A stretch of 64,000 nucleotides of DNA, taken from contig NZ_MDDS01000057.1 of the NCBI RefSeq assembly GCF_001721295.1, positions 62,001-126,000 of the forward strand. Direction: 5' to 3'. This DNA is from Sphingomonas turrisvirgatae. GTDB taxonomy: Bacteria > Pseudomonadota > Alphaproteobacteria > Sphingomonadales > Sphingomonadaceae. This document shows positions 55,632 through 63,078 of the stretch, in pieces; within the stretch, counting starts at the first letter, position 1, and each line of letters starts with the position of its first letter. The position numbers and the translations under genes were made by a program. A model generated the notes under the pieces. It did no database searches. It was given only the letters and a program-made list of their open reading frames with translations, and was not told where the DNA came from.

Positions 55632-56137
55632 AGCGTCACCTTCTTTTCGGCAAGGTGATAGCGGCAGGCTTTCTTGATCTGCTCGGGCATCGTCGGATGC
55701 GCCAGCAGCGTCGCCGGATTCCAGATTTCGATCTGCTTGCCGACACCTAGGAAATAGGCATAGCCCGGCTTTGCGATCTCGGCATGCTCGGCCTGCGCGC
55801 CCGGCACGATGAAGCGGCCCGACGCGTCGAACGCCACATCCTCGCTGACGCCGACACCTTCGCGCCAGATGTTCGAATCGCCGCCGCCGCGCTCGTCCGT
55901 GAACGCCTGCTCGCGCGCTTCCAGCCGCTCCATCAGGCTGTCGAAATAGGGCGCGTCGTAAGCGACCAGGCACGGATCCTTCTCGTGACTGGTCAGGACG
56001 GCGACCCGCGCCTCCTTGCTGCCCTCGGGTGCGCCACTGTTCTTCTCGAGCGTCGCGCGCAGCGCTGCGGGGATGGCGACACGACCCTTGTCGTCCACCA
56101 TCTGCAGCCCCACGCCTCGATACCCGCTTCGCGCCAC
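55628..56137 (-). CDS. mraZ: Transcriptional regulator/division protein MraZ
   Basis: This is the first gene of the dcw cluster, a DNA-binding AbrB-like protein that in other bacteria represses its own operon. The 169-aa protein contains two SpoVT/AbrB-like halves: [20 protein letters not shown] near residue 15 and [20 protein letters not shown] near residue 100. It starts at GTG 56137 ([10 protein letters not shown]). The N-terminus is uncertain because upstream in-frame codons exist. Its stop overlaps the rsmH GTG. Confidence 0.93.
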   Translation of the reverse strand: MARSGYRGVGLQMVDDKGRVAIPAALRATLEKNSGAPEGSKEARVAVLTSHEKDPCLVAYDAPYFDSLMERLEAREQAFTDERGGGDSNIWREGVGVSEDVAFDASGRFIVPGAQAEHAEIAKPGYAYFLGVGKQIEIWNPATLLAHPTMPEQIKKACRYHLAEKKVTL

Positions 56138-56445
56138 GCCCGCCCCTGGTTGCGGACAAGCCTCTCCCGTCTTCCGAAGCGCACATATTCGCGCGCCCCG
56201 GACCGATTGCCGGCTGACGATAAGACTGCCCTGTTAACTTGATGGCGTAACCGAACTTACCGCCCCTTTCAATGCCTCAGCCGGGGATTTCACGGTAAAT
56301 TGCCCCACAACTTGCCCAGTTGGCGGCAAAGCATGGATCAATCATGGGTGAGGCGGGCGATCGCGTACCATTAGTTCTTGATTTGTTCTAGATCGACACG
56401 ACCTTGAACAGGCCATTGCTACCGAGACTTATAAGCCTAGTGGGA
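56138..56445 (-). promoter_or_regulatory. Gene-free region upstream of mraZ, probable dcw promoter
   Basis: This 308-base gap is AT-richer than its surroundings and precedes the whole dcw cluster, so the main promoter is expected here. Read on the minus strand it contains two GGGCAA words 12 bases apart (56312-56317 and 56300-56305, in AACTGGGCAAGTTGTGGGGC). These loosely resemble the TGGG repeats bound by MraZ. A TTGAAA and a GTTAAC word lie closer to the gene, but no convincing -35/-10 pair was fixed. No coding frame or RNA gene was seen. Confidence 0.45.
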
Positions 56446-56739
56446 TCAGCGCGCTGGAATGGGGTAAGGACTAATCGCCGGGGCCGGCGTTTCGGCCGTG
56501 CGCGGCGCGATGCCAAGCTCGGCGATCGGCTCGTCCTTGCCGGCCGAACTGTTGCCGTCGGTCATGTTCGCGACGACGTCAGGCCGCGACGCGCCGTCGG
56601 CCAGGACCGGCATCTCCTTGTCGGCGGAGGAGAAGATCGCACTTGCGACACCGATCAGCAACAGCACGGTCGCGAGCCCGGTCAGGCCCACGCGCACCCG
56701 CTGCATGCTTTGTCTTGGATCGGTCGGAAGCGACTTCAT
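56446..56739 (-). CDS. Small single-span membrane protein upstream of the dcw cluster
   Basis: A 97-aa protein starting MKSLPTDPRQSMQRVRVGLT, with one membrane helix (about residues 16-35, RVGLTGLATVLLLIGVASAI). An acidic, Pro/Ala-rich extracytoplasmic tail follows (GKDEPIAELGIAPRTAETPA). No family recognised. It lies between cysK and mraZ on the same strand, 307 bases upstream of the mraZ start, so a link to division is possible but unproven. Confidence 0.75.
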   Translation of the reverse strand: MKSLPTDPRQSMQRVRVGLTGLATVLLLIGVASAIFSSADKEMPVLADGASRPDVVANMTDGNSSAGKDEPIAELGIAPRTAETPAPAISPYPIPAR

Positions 56740-56796
56740 GTGATATAAATGTAACGCCTGAAACGGCGTTTGTCGAACCCCTGCGTCGCTTCGTCG

Positions 56797-57786
56797 TCAG
56801 GCGTCGTCGAGCCAGGGGAAGACCGGCAGTCCCTTCGCCCGCAACCACGCGGCATTATAGAGCGTCGACAGATAGCGAAATCCGGTGTCGCACAGCAGCG
56901 TCACCACCCGCTTGCCCGGACCCAAATCGCGTCCCAGCCGCACCGCGCCGGCGACGTTGATGCCGGACGAAAGGCCCAGGCACAGCCCCTCCTCGGCCAT
57001 CAGACGGCGAACCCACTCCAGCCCCTCTTCGTCCGCAATTCGATATTGCGCGTCGATCGGCGCGCCTTCCAGATTGGCGGTGATGCGCCCCTGCCCGATG
57101 CCTTCGGCGACGGACGACCCTTCGGCCTTCAGCTCGCCATTCGCATAATATTCGTACAGCGCCGCGCCGTGAGGGTCGCTCAGCGCGATGGTGACGCGTT
57201 CGTCCTTTTCCTTGAGACCCAGCCCGACGCCGGCCAACGTCCCGCCCGTTCCGGCTGCGCAGGTAAAACCGTCGATCCGCCCGTCCATCTGCGCCCAGAT
57301 CTCTTCGGCCGTGCCCTGGATGTGCGCCTTGCGGTTGGCGATATTGTCGAACTGGTTCGCCCAGATCGCGTTCGGCGTCTCTTCGGCGATGCGGCGGCTG
57401 GTATGCACAAAGTGGCCTGGGTTCGAATAGGCCGCGGCGGGTACCAGCACCAGTTCCGCGCCCAGCGCGCGCAGCGTATCCATCTTTTCGCGGCTCTGCG
57501 TCTCGGGCATGACGATGATCGTCTTGTACCCCTTGGCATTGGCGACCAGCGCCAGGCCGATGCCGGTATTGCCGGCCGTGCCCTCGACGATCGTGCCGCC
57601 CGGCTGGATCAGCCCCTTGGCCTCGGCATCCTCGACGATGAACAGGGCCGCGCGGTCCTTCACGCTTGCGCCCGGATTGGCGAACTCGCACTTGGCGAAG
57701 ATGTCGCAGCCCGCAGCCTCGCTCGGACCGGCCAGGCGTACCAGCGGCGTGTTGCCGATCAGCGCCAACGTATCTTTTGCTACCAT
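56797..57786 (-). CDS. cysK: Cysteine synthase A (O-acetylserine sulfhydrylase)
   Basis: This PLP enzyme makes cysteine from O-acetylserine and sulfide. The 329-aa protein has LIGNTPLVRLAGPSEAAGCD, the PLP lysine in NPGASVKDRAALFIVED, the substrate loop EGTAGNTGIGLALVANAKGY, the phosphate-binding AGTGGTLAGVGLGLKEKDER and LGLSSGINVAGAVRL. I start at ATG 57786 (MVAKDTLALIGNTP); an in-frame start at 57822 adds unconserved residues. The C-terminal extension after DTGFRYLSTLYNAAWL is common in alphaproteobacterial forms. Confidence 0.93.
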   Translation of the reverse strand: MVAKDTLALIGNTPLVRLAGPSEAAGCDIFAKCEFANPGASVKDRAALFIVEDAEAKGLIQPGGTIVEGTAGNTGIGLALVANAKGYKTIIVMPETQSREKMDTLRALGAELVLVPAAAYSNPGHFVHTSRRIAEETPNAIWANQFDNIANRKAHIQGTAEEIWAQMDGRIDGFTCAAGTGGTLAGVGLGLKEKDERVTIALSDPHGAALYEYYANGELKAEGSSVAEGIGQGRITANLEGAPIDAQYRIADEEGLEWVRRLMAEEGLCLGLSSGINVAGAVRLGRDLGPGKRVVTLLCDTGFRYLSTLYNAAWLRAKGLPVFPWLDDA

Positions 57787-57832
57787 GTCGTACAGATAGG
57801 CACGGCTGCACGCCCGCTTCAAGCAAGCGAAA

Positions 57833-58162
57833 CTATGCCGCCACGCGTGCCGCCTTGAGGTGCGGTCCCAGTCGTCCGGTCAGCCACAGGAAGAACATGC
57901 GATAGTCGCTGACCAGGCTCCACAGCGGATAGGTGAAGGTCGCGGGACGGTTCTTCTCGACCAGGAAGTGCGCGCCCCACGCAAAGCCGTACCCCGCCAG
58001 CGGAATGGCCAGGAACCACAGGCTGTCCAGCCACAGCCCGGCGGCGAGGGCGACGAAGGTCAGCGCCGTTCCCGCATAGTGCAGCGCACGGGTCCGCGGC
58101 CTGGCATGTTCGCGCAGATAATGCGGCCAGAAGTCGGCATAACGGGTGATCGCGTGCGCCAT
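57833..58162 (-). CDS. DUF962/Mpo1-like membrane protein
   Basis: A 109-aa protein of the DUF962 family. It begins [20 protein letters not shown], has two or three hydrophobic segments ([40 protein letters not shown]), and then the family motif [27 protein letters not shown]. Yeast Mpo1 in this family is a dioxygenase acting on 2-hydroxy fatty acids; whether this short bacterial form is active is unknown. It is divergent from the DNA glycosylase gene with only 22 bases between starts. Confidence 0.88.
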   Translation of the reverse strand: MAHAITRYADFWPHYLREHARPRTRALHYAGTALTFVALAAGLWLDSLWFLAIPLAGYGFAWGAHFLVEKNRPATFTYPLWSLVSDYRMFFLWLTGRLGPHLKAARVAA

Positions 58163-58184
58163 TTCAGGATGCTAGGACGTCGCG

Positions 58185-58688
58185 GTGCCGGGATCAACGC
58201 CTCTCAAATCCAGCTTCCCGCCGGTCGTGAACGGCGACACGCGCCTGCTGATCTGCGGCAGCTTGCCGGGCGAGCGCAGCCTTGCCCACCGGCAATATTA
58301 TGCGCATCCGCAAAATCAGTTCTGGCCGTTGATCTCGAACGTGATCGGGCGCGACCTCGTCCCGCTGCCCTATGCAAATCGCCTGGACGCACTGCTGGAG
58401 GCGCGCGTCGGCTTGTGGGATGTCGTCGCGACCGCGCGCCGGAAAGGCAGCACCGACGCCGCCTTGGCCGACATCGCGCCCAACGACCTTGCCGCACTTG
58501 CGGCCACGCTTCCCCATCTGCGCGCCGTCGCCTTCAATGGCGCCACCGCGTTCAAACATGGCGCACGGCAGCTCGATCGCAGCCCGGCAACGCTGATCTC
58601 GCTCCCGTCCAGCAGCCCGCTTCACACGATCGGCATCGTCGCGAAACTGCCCGCCTGGCTCGCCCTGCGCGATCACATCGCCCGCTAA
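58185..58688 (+). CDS. Hypoxanthine/uracil-DNA glycosylase-like protein (UDG superfamily)
   Basis: A 167-aa UDG-superfamily protein that would excise deaminated bases from DNA. Motif 1 is seen as LLICGSLPGERSLAHRQYYA followed by HPQNQFWPLISN, and motif 2 near SLPSSSPLHT. The GSxPG...YYAHPxNxFW pattern matches the hypoxanthine-DNA glycosylase group (family 6). The start is a GTG at 58185 and is uncertain, since homologues may begin a few residues later. It is the first gene of a rightward run. Confidence 0.85.
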   Translation: MPGSTPLKSSFPPVVNGDTRLLICGSLPGERSLAHRQYYAHPQNQFWPLISNVIGRDLVPLPYANRLDALLEARVGLWDVVATARRKGSTDAALADIAPNDLAALAATLPHLRAVAFNGATAFKHGARQLDRSPATLISLPSSSPLHTIGIVAKLPAWLALRDHIAR

Positions 58689-58725
58689 TCCACCATAATC
58701 TCGCGTCATGTCATTGTAACAATCG

Positions 58726-59880
58726 ATGCAATCGGGCATCGCGCGCCTGCTCATGCGTCAGATTGCCGCCCTGCCCTATCGCACCGAAGGCTCCGCCATC
58801 GATGCGCCCGTGCGAGTCCTGCTGGTCACCTCCCGCGGGACCGGTCGCTGGGTGATACCCAAGGGCAATGTCCCATCCGGCATGTCGCTTCACGATGCCG
58901 CCGCGAGCGAGGCGGAGGAAGAGGCGGGCGTAATCGGCGCGGCATGCCCCACTCCGCTCGGCAGCTATCGCTATCGCAAGCGGCGCGGCAACGGCGCGTC
59001 ACTGATGGCGGACGTTCAGGTGTTCCCGCTCGCCGTCACGACGGAATTGGCCACGTGGAAGGAACAGCATCAGCGCGAGCGCCGCTGGTTCACGCTGGCC
59101 GAGGCCGCCGACGCGGTTGAGGAATCCGACCTTCGCGACCTCATCCGCTCGTTCGATGCCACCGCGTTCAAGGCCGCGACGCGCCGCACCACCATGCTCG
59201 CCGCCGTCGCCGAAAAATCAAGGATTCCGCACATGTTCGCCTGGTTCCAGCGCCTGTTGCCCAAGACTGGCAACTTCTTCGAGCTGTTCGAGGCGCATGC
59301 CGCGACGATCACCGCCGCCGCCGATGCGCTCGCCCGGCTGTTCCAGGCGAACGGCGGTGCCACCGCCGATCATATCCGCGAGATCATGGAGCGTGAGCAC
59401 GACGCCGACAACATCATCCGCGAAGTGCTTCAGACCGTGCGGAAAACCTTCCTCACCCCCTTTGACCGCAGCGCGATCACCAGCCTGATCGGCGCGATGG
59501 ACGATGCGGTGGACGAGATGCAGGCCGCCGCAGCCGCGGTCGATCTCTACGAAGTGACCGAGTTCGAGCCCGAGATGCGCGACATGGCCGCGATCATCGT
59601 CGATGCCGCCCGCCTCACCGCCGAAGCGATGCCGCTGCTGCGCGACGTCGCCAGGAACGGCGCGCGCCTGCACGAGCTAACCGAGCGCCTCGTGCGCATG
59701 GAGGGCCATGCCGACGAGATCCACGACGCGGGCATCAAGCGCGCGTTCAAGGCCTATGGCGAAAGCGACACGCTGAAGTTCGTCGTCGCACGCGAGATCT
59801 ACAAGCATCTCGAGCGCATCACCGACGCGCTGGAGGACGTCGCGAACGAGATCGACGGCATCGTGATCGATCACGCGTGA
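58726..59880 (+). CDS. Nudix hydrolase fused in frame to DUF47 (PhoU-like phosphate regulator)
   Basis: One uninterrupted 384-codon frame encodes two normally separate proteins. Residues 1-164 form a Nudix domain with IPKGNVPSGMSLHDAAASEA and EEEAGVIG; the box lacks the usual Glu after GX5 and the Arg of REUXEE, as in one alphaproteobacterial subgroup. Residues 170-384 form a complete DUF47 protein from MFAWFQRLLPKTGNFFELFE, through the PhoU-like helices, to NEIDGIVIDHA. A Shine-Dalgarno-like AAGGA (59220-59224) precedes the internal ATG 59233 by 8 bases. Codon 59218-59220 is TCA, one base from a stop. A natural fusion, a recent stop loss or a sequencing error are all possible. pit follows. 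Confidence 0.82.
   Translation: MQSGIARLLMRQIAALPYRTEGSAIDAPVRVLLVTSRGTGRWVIPKGNVPSGMSLHDAAASEAEEEAGVIGAACPTPLGSYRYRKRRGNGASLMADVQVFPLAVTTELATWKEQHQRERRWFTLAEAADAVEESDLRDLIRSFDATAFKAATRRTTMLAAVAEKSRIPHMFAWFQRLLPKTGNFFELFEAHAATITAAADALARLFQANGGATADHIREIMEREHDADNIIREVLQTVRKTFLTPFDRSAITSLIGAMDDAVDEMQAAAAAVDLYEVTEFEPEMRDMAAIIVDAARLTAEAMPLLRDVARNGARLHELTERLVRMEGHADEIHDAGIKRAFKAYGESDTLKFVVAREIYKHLERITDALEDVANEIDGIVIDHA
59220..59235 (+). promoter_or_regulatory. Internal ribosome binding site and ATG for DUF47
   Basis: AAGGA at 59220-59224 lies 8 bases before ATG 59233, in frame within the Nudix-DUF47 reading frame and exactly where stand-alone DUF47 proteins begin. It suggests that DUF47 (215 aa) can be translated on its own. 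Confidence 0.55.
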
Positions 59881-59903
59881 TGCGGGTGACCCTTGATATG
59901 AAC

Positions 59904-60012
59904 CCGTCACCTTGGCCTGGTGCCGGGGTCCACCGCGCGGCAAACGCTGCCGTTGAAGCTCGATCGCATCGCGTGCGGCAGGGTGGCCCCCGGCACGAGG
60001 CGGGGGTGACGG
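59904..60012. repeat. Long palindromic intergenic repeat between DUF47 and pit
   Basis: Outer arms CCGTCACC (from 59904) and GGTGACGG (to 60012) are perfect complements. Inner arms GCCGGGGTCCACC and GGTGGCCCCCGGC pair with a single mismatch, and a GGCA/TGCC pair lies nearer the centre. The design matches the element at 22162-22253. It occupies most of the 180 bases between DUF47 and pit. Confidence 0.78.
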
Positions 60013-60060
60013 CTAGCGGCATGCGGGACCGCGCCGAACAAGCTCAGGCCGGCCGCTGAC

Positions 60061-61074
60061 ATGCACGAACTCGCCTTCCCCCTCCTCGTCGGCCTGATCC
60101 TCCTGGCGCTGGCGTTCGACTTCCTGAACGGCCTGCACGACGCGGCGAACTCGATCGCCACGGTCGTCGCGACTCGGCTGCTCGGGCCGGTCCAGGCGGT
60201 CGGTTTTGCCGCCTTCTTCAACTTTGCCGCCTATTTTCTCACCCTGGCATGGCCCGAACTGCACAAGGTTGCGCAGACCATCGGCTCGGGCCTGATCGAC
60301 AAGGATCTGGTTACGCCGTCCGTGGTTTTCGGCGCTCTGATCGGGGCCATGTTCTGGAACGTGGTGACGTGGTGGAAGGGCATTCCCTCGTCTTCCAGCC
60401 ACGCGCTGGTCGGCGGCATCATCGGCGCGGGGGTCGCGCATGCCGGCTTCACCGGCATTCAGTGGAGCGGCCTCAACAAGACACTGATCGCCATCGTCCT
60501 CTCGCCGCTGCTTGGCATGTTGCTCGCGATGCTGGTCATGCTGTTGTCCAGCTGGGCGCTGCATCGCGTGAGCAACCGCAATGCGGAAAAGAGCTTCCGC
60601 TACCTCCACCTGCTGTCCTCCGCCGCCTATTCGACCGCGCACGGCCTCAACGATGCGCAAAAGACGATGGGCATCATCACCGTGCTGCTCTACTCGACCG
60701 GCTATCTTTCCGGCGAATTCCACGTGCCGCACTGGGTCGCCATCTCCTGCTACATCGCGATCGCGCTCGGCACGCTCAGTGGCGGGTGGAAGATCATCGA
60801 AACGATGGGCACGCGCATCACCAAACTGTCCCAGCACCAGGGCTTCAGCGCCTCGACGGGCGGCTCGGTCATGGTCTTTACCGCTTCGCTGCTCGGCATC
60901 CCGGTCAGCACCACCCACACGATCACCGGCAGCATCATCGGCGCCGGCACCGCGCGGCGGGCCAGCGCCGTACGCTGGGGCGTGGCACAGAACGTCATCG
61001 CCGCCTGGGTGATTACCATCCCGGCATCGGCAGCGGTCGGTGCGCTATTCTATATGCTGACGAGACTATTCTGA
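60061..61074 (+). CDS. pit: Low-affinity inorganic phosphate transporter Pit
   Basis: This inner-membrane H+/phosphate (or metal-phosphate) symporter has 337 aa and about ten spans. The two inverted PiT signatures are visible: FDFLNGLHDAANSIATVVAT near the N-terminus and AAYSTAHGLNDAQKTMGIIT in the second half, with IPSSSSHALVGGIIGAGVAH and IPVSTTHTITGSIIGAGTAR. DUF47 proteins are usual partners of Pit transporters, consistent with the gene just upstream. A palindromic repeat separates the two. Confidence 0.95.
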   Translation: MHELAFPLLVGLILLALAFDFLNGLHDAANSIATVVATRLLGPVQAVGFAAFFNFAAYFLTLAWPELHKVAQTIGSGLIDKDLVTPSVVFGALIGAMFWNVVTWWKGIPSSSSHALVGGIIGAGVAHAGFTGIQWSGLNKTLIAIVLSPLLGMLLAMLVMLLSSWALHRVSNRNAEKSFRYLHLLSSAAYSTAHGLNDAQKTMGIITVLLYSTGYLSGEFHVPHWVAISCYIAIALGTLSGGWKIIETMGTRITKLSQHQGFSASTGGSVMVFTASLLGIPVSTTHTITGSIIGAGTARRASAVRWGVAQNVIAAWVITIPASAAVGALFYMLTRLF

Positions 61075-61076
61075 CG

Positions 61077-61110
61077 GGCGTATAGACGCCAGTCCGATGA
61101 TGCTGGCGTC
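61077..61110 (+). terminator. Overlapping hairpins after pit
   Basis: GGCGT-ATAG-ACGCC (61077-61090) forms a small hairpin. The segment GACGCCAG (61085-61092) can instead pair with CTGGCGTC (61103-61110) around a 10-base loop. The two share bases and cannot form together. No T run follows, so this is only a possible terminator or attenuator. The rest of the gap to 61210 shows nothing recognisable. Confidence 0.4.
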
Positions 61111-61210
61111 ATCTGCAAACATCTCCGTCGCACCTGCGGCCGCGGAAACGGGTGGCCATGCTGACCCCAGCGGGATTCGGTCCTCCCGCGCCCCGTGACA
61201 CCCTCGCGAT

Positions 61211-61225
61211 GTTCCTGTAACGTTC
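61211..61225 (+). promoter_or_regulatory. LexA (SOS) box, GTTC-N7-GTTC
   Basis: GTTC (61211-61214), seven bases CTGTAAC, then GTTC (61222-61225) is an exact match to the alphaproteobacterial LexA operator. It ends five bases before the ATG of the Y-family DNA polymerase, a gene class expected to be SOS-controlled. Its closeness to the start codon suggests repression by blocking the promoter or early elongation, possibly on a near-leaderless transcript. Confidence 0.8.
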
Positions 61226-61230
61226 CACCC

Positions 61231-62535
61231 ATGCCCCAGACGGCGAGTCTCGACCTCCCCTCGCGCCCGCTGCGCTGGCTTTATCTGGACCTCAACAGCT
61301 ATTTCGCTTCGGTCGAGCAGCAGTTGAACCCCGATCTGCGTGGGCGTCCGATCATCGTCGCGCCGGTCAGTTCAGACACAACCGTCGCCATTGCCGCCTC
61401 GGTCGAGGCCAAGAAATACGGCATCCGCACCGGCACGCCCGTCTGGGAGGCGAAGCAGCGTTGTCCGGACATCATCGTCGCGCCGGGCAGCCACCAGAAA
61501 TATGTCGAATTCCATGAGGCGATCGTCGCCGAGATCTGGAAGCATATCCCGGTCGACAAGGTGTGTTCGATCGACGAGGTCGCCTGCCGCCTGCTCGACA
61601 GCGAAAACGACCGCGACACCGCAATCGCACTGGCCAATCGGATCAAGGCCGGCATCCGCGCCAATGTCGGCGAATGCCTCACCTCCTCTGTCGGGATCGC
61701 CCCCAACCGCCTGCTCGCCAAGCTCGCCAGCGACATGCAGAAGCCCGATGGCCTGGTCGTGCTGAGCGAGGACGAACTGCCGCACCGCCTGTTCCCCATG
61801 CCGCTGCGTGACATCACCGGCATCGGCGCCAAGATGGAGAGGCGGCTTGCACAGCAGGGCATCCTCGACATCGGCCAGCTTTGCGCGCGCCGGCCGCGCG
61901 ATGCCGGATCGGCTTGGGGCGGCGTCAATGGCGACCGGCTCTGGTATCTGCTCCACGGCTTCGACCTGCCCGAAAAGCCGACGCAGAGCCGCACCATCGG
62001 GCACAGCCATGTGCTCAGCCCAAGAAAGCGCGGATACGAACCCGTTCGGCTGACCGCGCGGCGGCTTGCGCTAAAGGCCGCCAGCCGGCTTCGGCGCAAG
62101 GGCTATGTCAGCCGCCTGCTGGTGCTCCATGCCCGGTTCGAGGACGACAAGTCGGTCTGGCGAACATCGATCAAGCTCCCCTCGACCCAGGACAGCTTCA
62201 CCGTGCTTGCCGCGCTCGACGCGATCTTCCCGCGCCTGAAAGAAGCAGGCCGCGCCCGGCCCGGCGGGTTCCAGATCCGCATGGTGGGCGTGACGCTTGC
62301 GGAGATCGCGGCATTGCAGGGCGAGCAGCAATCGCTGTTCGCGATGCTCGATCCCGACGATGCACTGGCGCGCGAGACGCGGACGCTCTCGCTCAGCAAG
62401 GCGATGGACCGGATCAACGAGAAGTTCGGCCGCCACGCCGTCTCGGTAGGGCCGATGGATGGCAGCCGCACCGATCGCGTCGGGACCAAGATCGCCTTTG
62501 GCCGCATCCCCGACCTCGACGAGTTTCACGAGTGA
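61231..62535 (+). CDS. Y-family DNA polymerase (DinB/UmuC-like), SOS-controlled
   Basis: This is a translesion polymerase of 434 aa. The catalytic acidic residues are in LYLDLNSYFASVEQQLNPDL and KVCSIDEVACRLLD. The palm/finger region includes GRPIIVAPVSSDTTVAIAAS and SVGIAPNRLLAKLASDMQKP, with helix-hairpin-helix ITGIGAKMERRLAQQGILDI. A clamp-binding motif QQSLF (residues 366-370) lies near the C-terminus. It starts at ATG 61231 rather than an in-frame GTG at 61195, because the SOS box lies between them. DinB (pol IV) versus UmuC-like cannot be settled; no ImuA partner is adjacent. Confidence 0.9.
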   Translation: MPQTASLDLPSRPLRWLYLDLNSYFASVEQQLNPDLRGRPIIVAPVSSDTTVAIAASVEAKKYGIRTGTPVWEAKQRCPDIIVAPGSHQKYVEFHEAIVAEIWKHIPVDKVCSIDEVACRLLDSENDRDTAIALANRIKAGIRANVGECLTSSVGIAPNRLLAKLASDMQKPDGLVVLSEDELPHRLFPMPLRDITGIGAKMERRLAQQGILDIGQLCARRPRDAGSAWGGVNGDRLWYLLHGFDLPEKPTQSRTIGHSHVLSPRKRGYEPVRLTARRLALKAASRLRRKGYVSRLLVLHARFEDDKSVWRTSIKLPSTQDSFTVLAALDAIFPRLKEAGRARPGGFQIRMVGVTLAEIAALQGEQQSLFAMLDPDDALARETRTLSLSKAMDRINEKFGRHAVSVGPMDGSRTDRVGTKIAFGRIPDLDEFHE

Positions 62536-62632
62536 ACGGCGGGGTTCAGTTTTGCAATGCAATAACCATTTGGTGCCCGGTATAACGTATCGCTTGACGG
62601 TCTATGCTGCGTGCGCAAAAGCATCGCTCGCT

Positions 62633-63019
62633 ATGAACATGCGCCCCCTTTTCCCCGCCGCTGCGGTTGCGCTCCTGGCGCTTTCCGCTTGTAACCAAGA
62701 ACCCGAAGTCGTCAGCGACAAGGCCCCCGATCCGCTGGCCGAACAGCTGAAGAACGCGCCGAAGGTCGAACTGCCGCCGGCGATCAAGGCCAGCGTCTCG
62801 ATGCGGTGCCAGCCCGGTAACGCGCTCGTCTTCGCCGAGTTCTTCGAGGGCGACAAGCTGGTCAAGCTGCGCACCGAACAGAACGGCCCGGCAACCGACC
62901 TCAAGGCAGCCGAGGCTGGCCAGCCGTTCACGGCCGAGGGTGGCTATTCGCTCACCGGCGATTCGAAGAACGCGACCGTCGAACTGCCGGGCAAGGGCAA
63001 GCTCACCTGCAAGGGCTGA
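62633..63019 (+). CDS. Small putative lipoprotein
   Basis: A 128-aa protein with a lipoprotein signal: MNMRPLFPAAAVALLALSAC, the lipobox being LSAC with the acylated Cys at residue 20. The mature part (NQEPEVVSDKAPDPLAEQLK onwards) is polar with two further Cys (MRCQPG and LTCKG) that could form a disulfide. No family recognised. ATG 62633 is chosen for the signal; an ATG two codons later (62639) is equally possible. A strong terminator follows. Confidence 0.82.
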   Translation: MNMRPLFPAAAVALLALSACNQEPEVVSDKAPDPLAEQLKNAPKVELPPAIKASVSMRCQPGNALVFAEFFEGDKLVKLRTEQNGPATDLKAAEAGQPFTAEGGYSLTGDSKNATVELPGKGKLTCKG

Positions 63020-63042
63020 TTTCGCCTGTCACCGCTTAAAAC

Positions 63043-63076
63043 AAGGGCCGGTGGATCGCTCCACCGGCCCTTTTTG
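63043..63076. terminator. Bidirectional intrinsic terminator
   Basis: AAGGGCCGGTGGA (63043-63055) and TCCACCGGCCCTT (63060-63072) form a perfect 13-base stem with a TCGC loop, followed by a T run. Stem-flanking A/T bases on both sides let it serve the lipoprotein gene and the convergent M3 peptidase gene. Confidence 0.93.
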
Positions 63077-63078
63077 TA

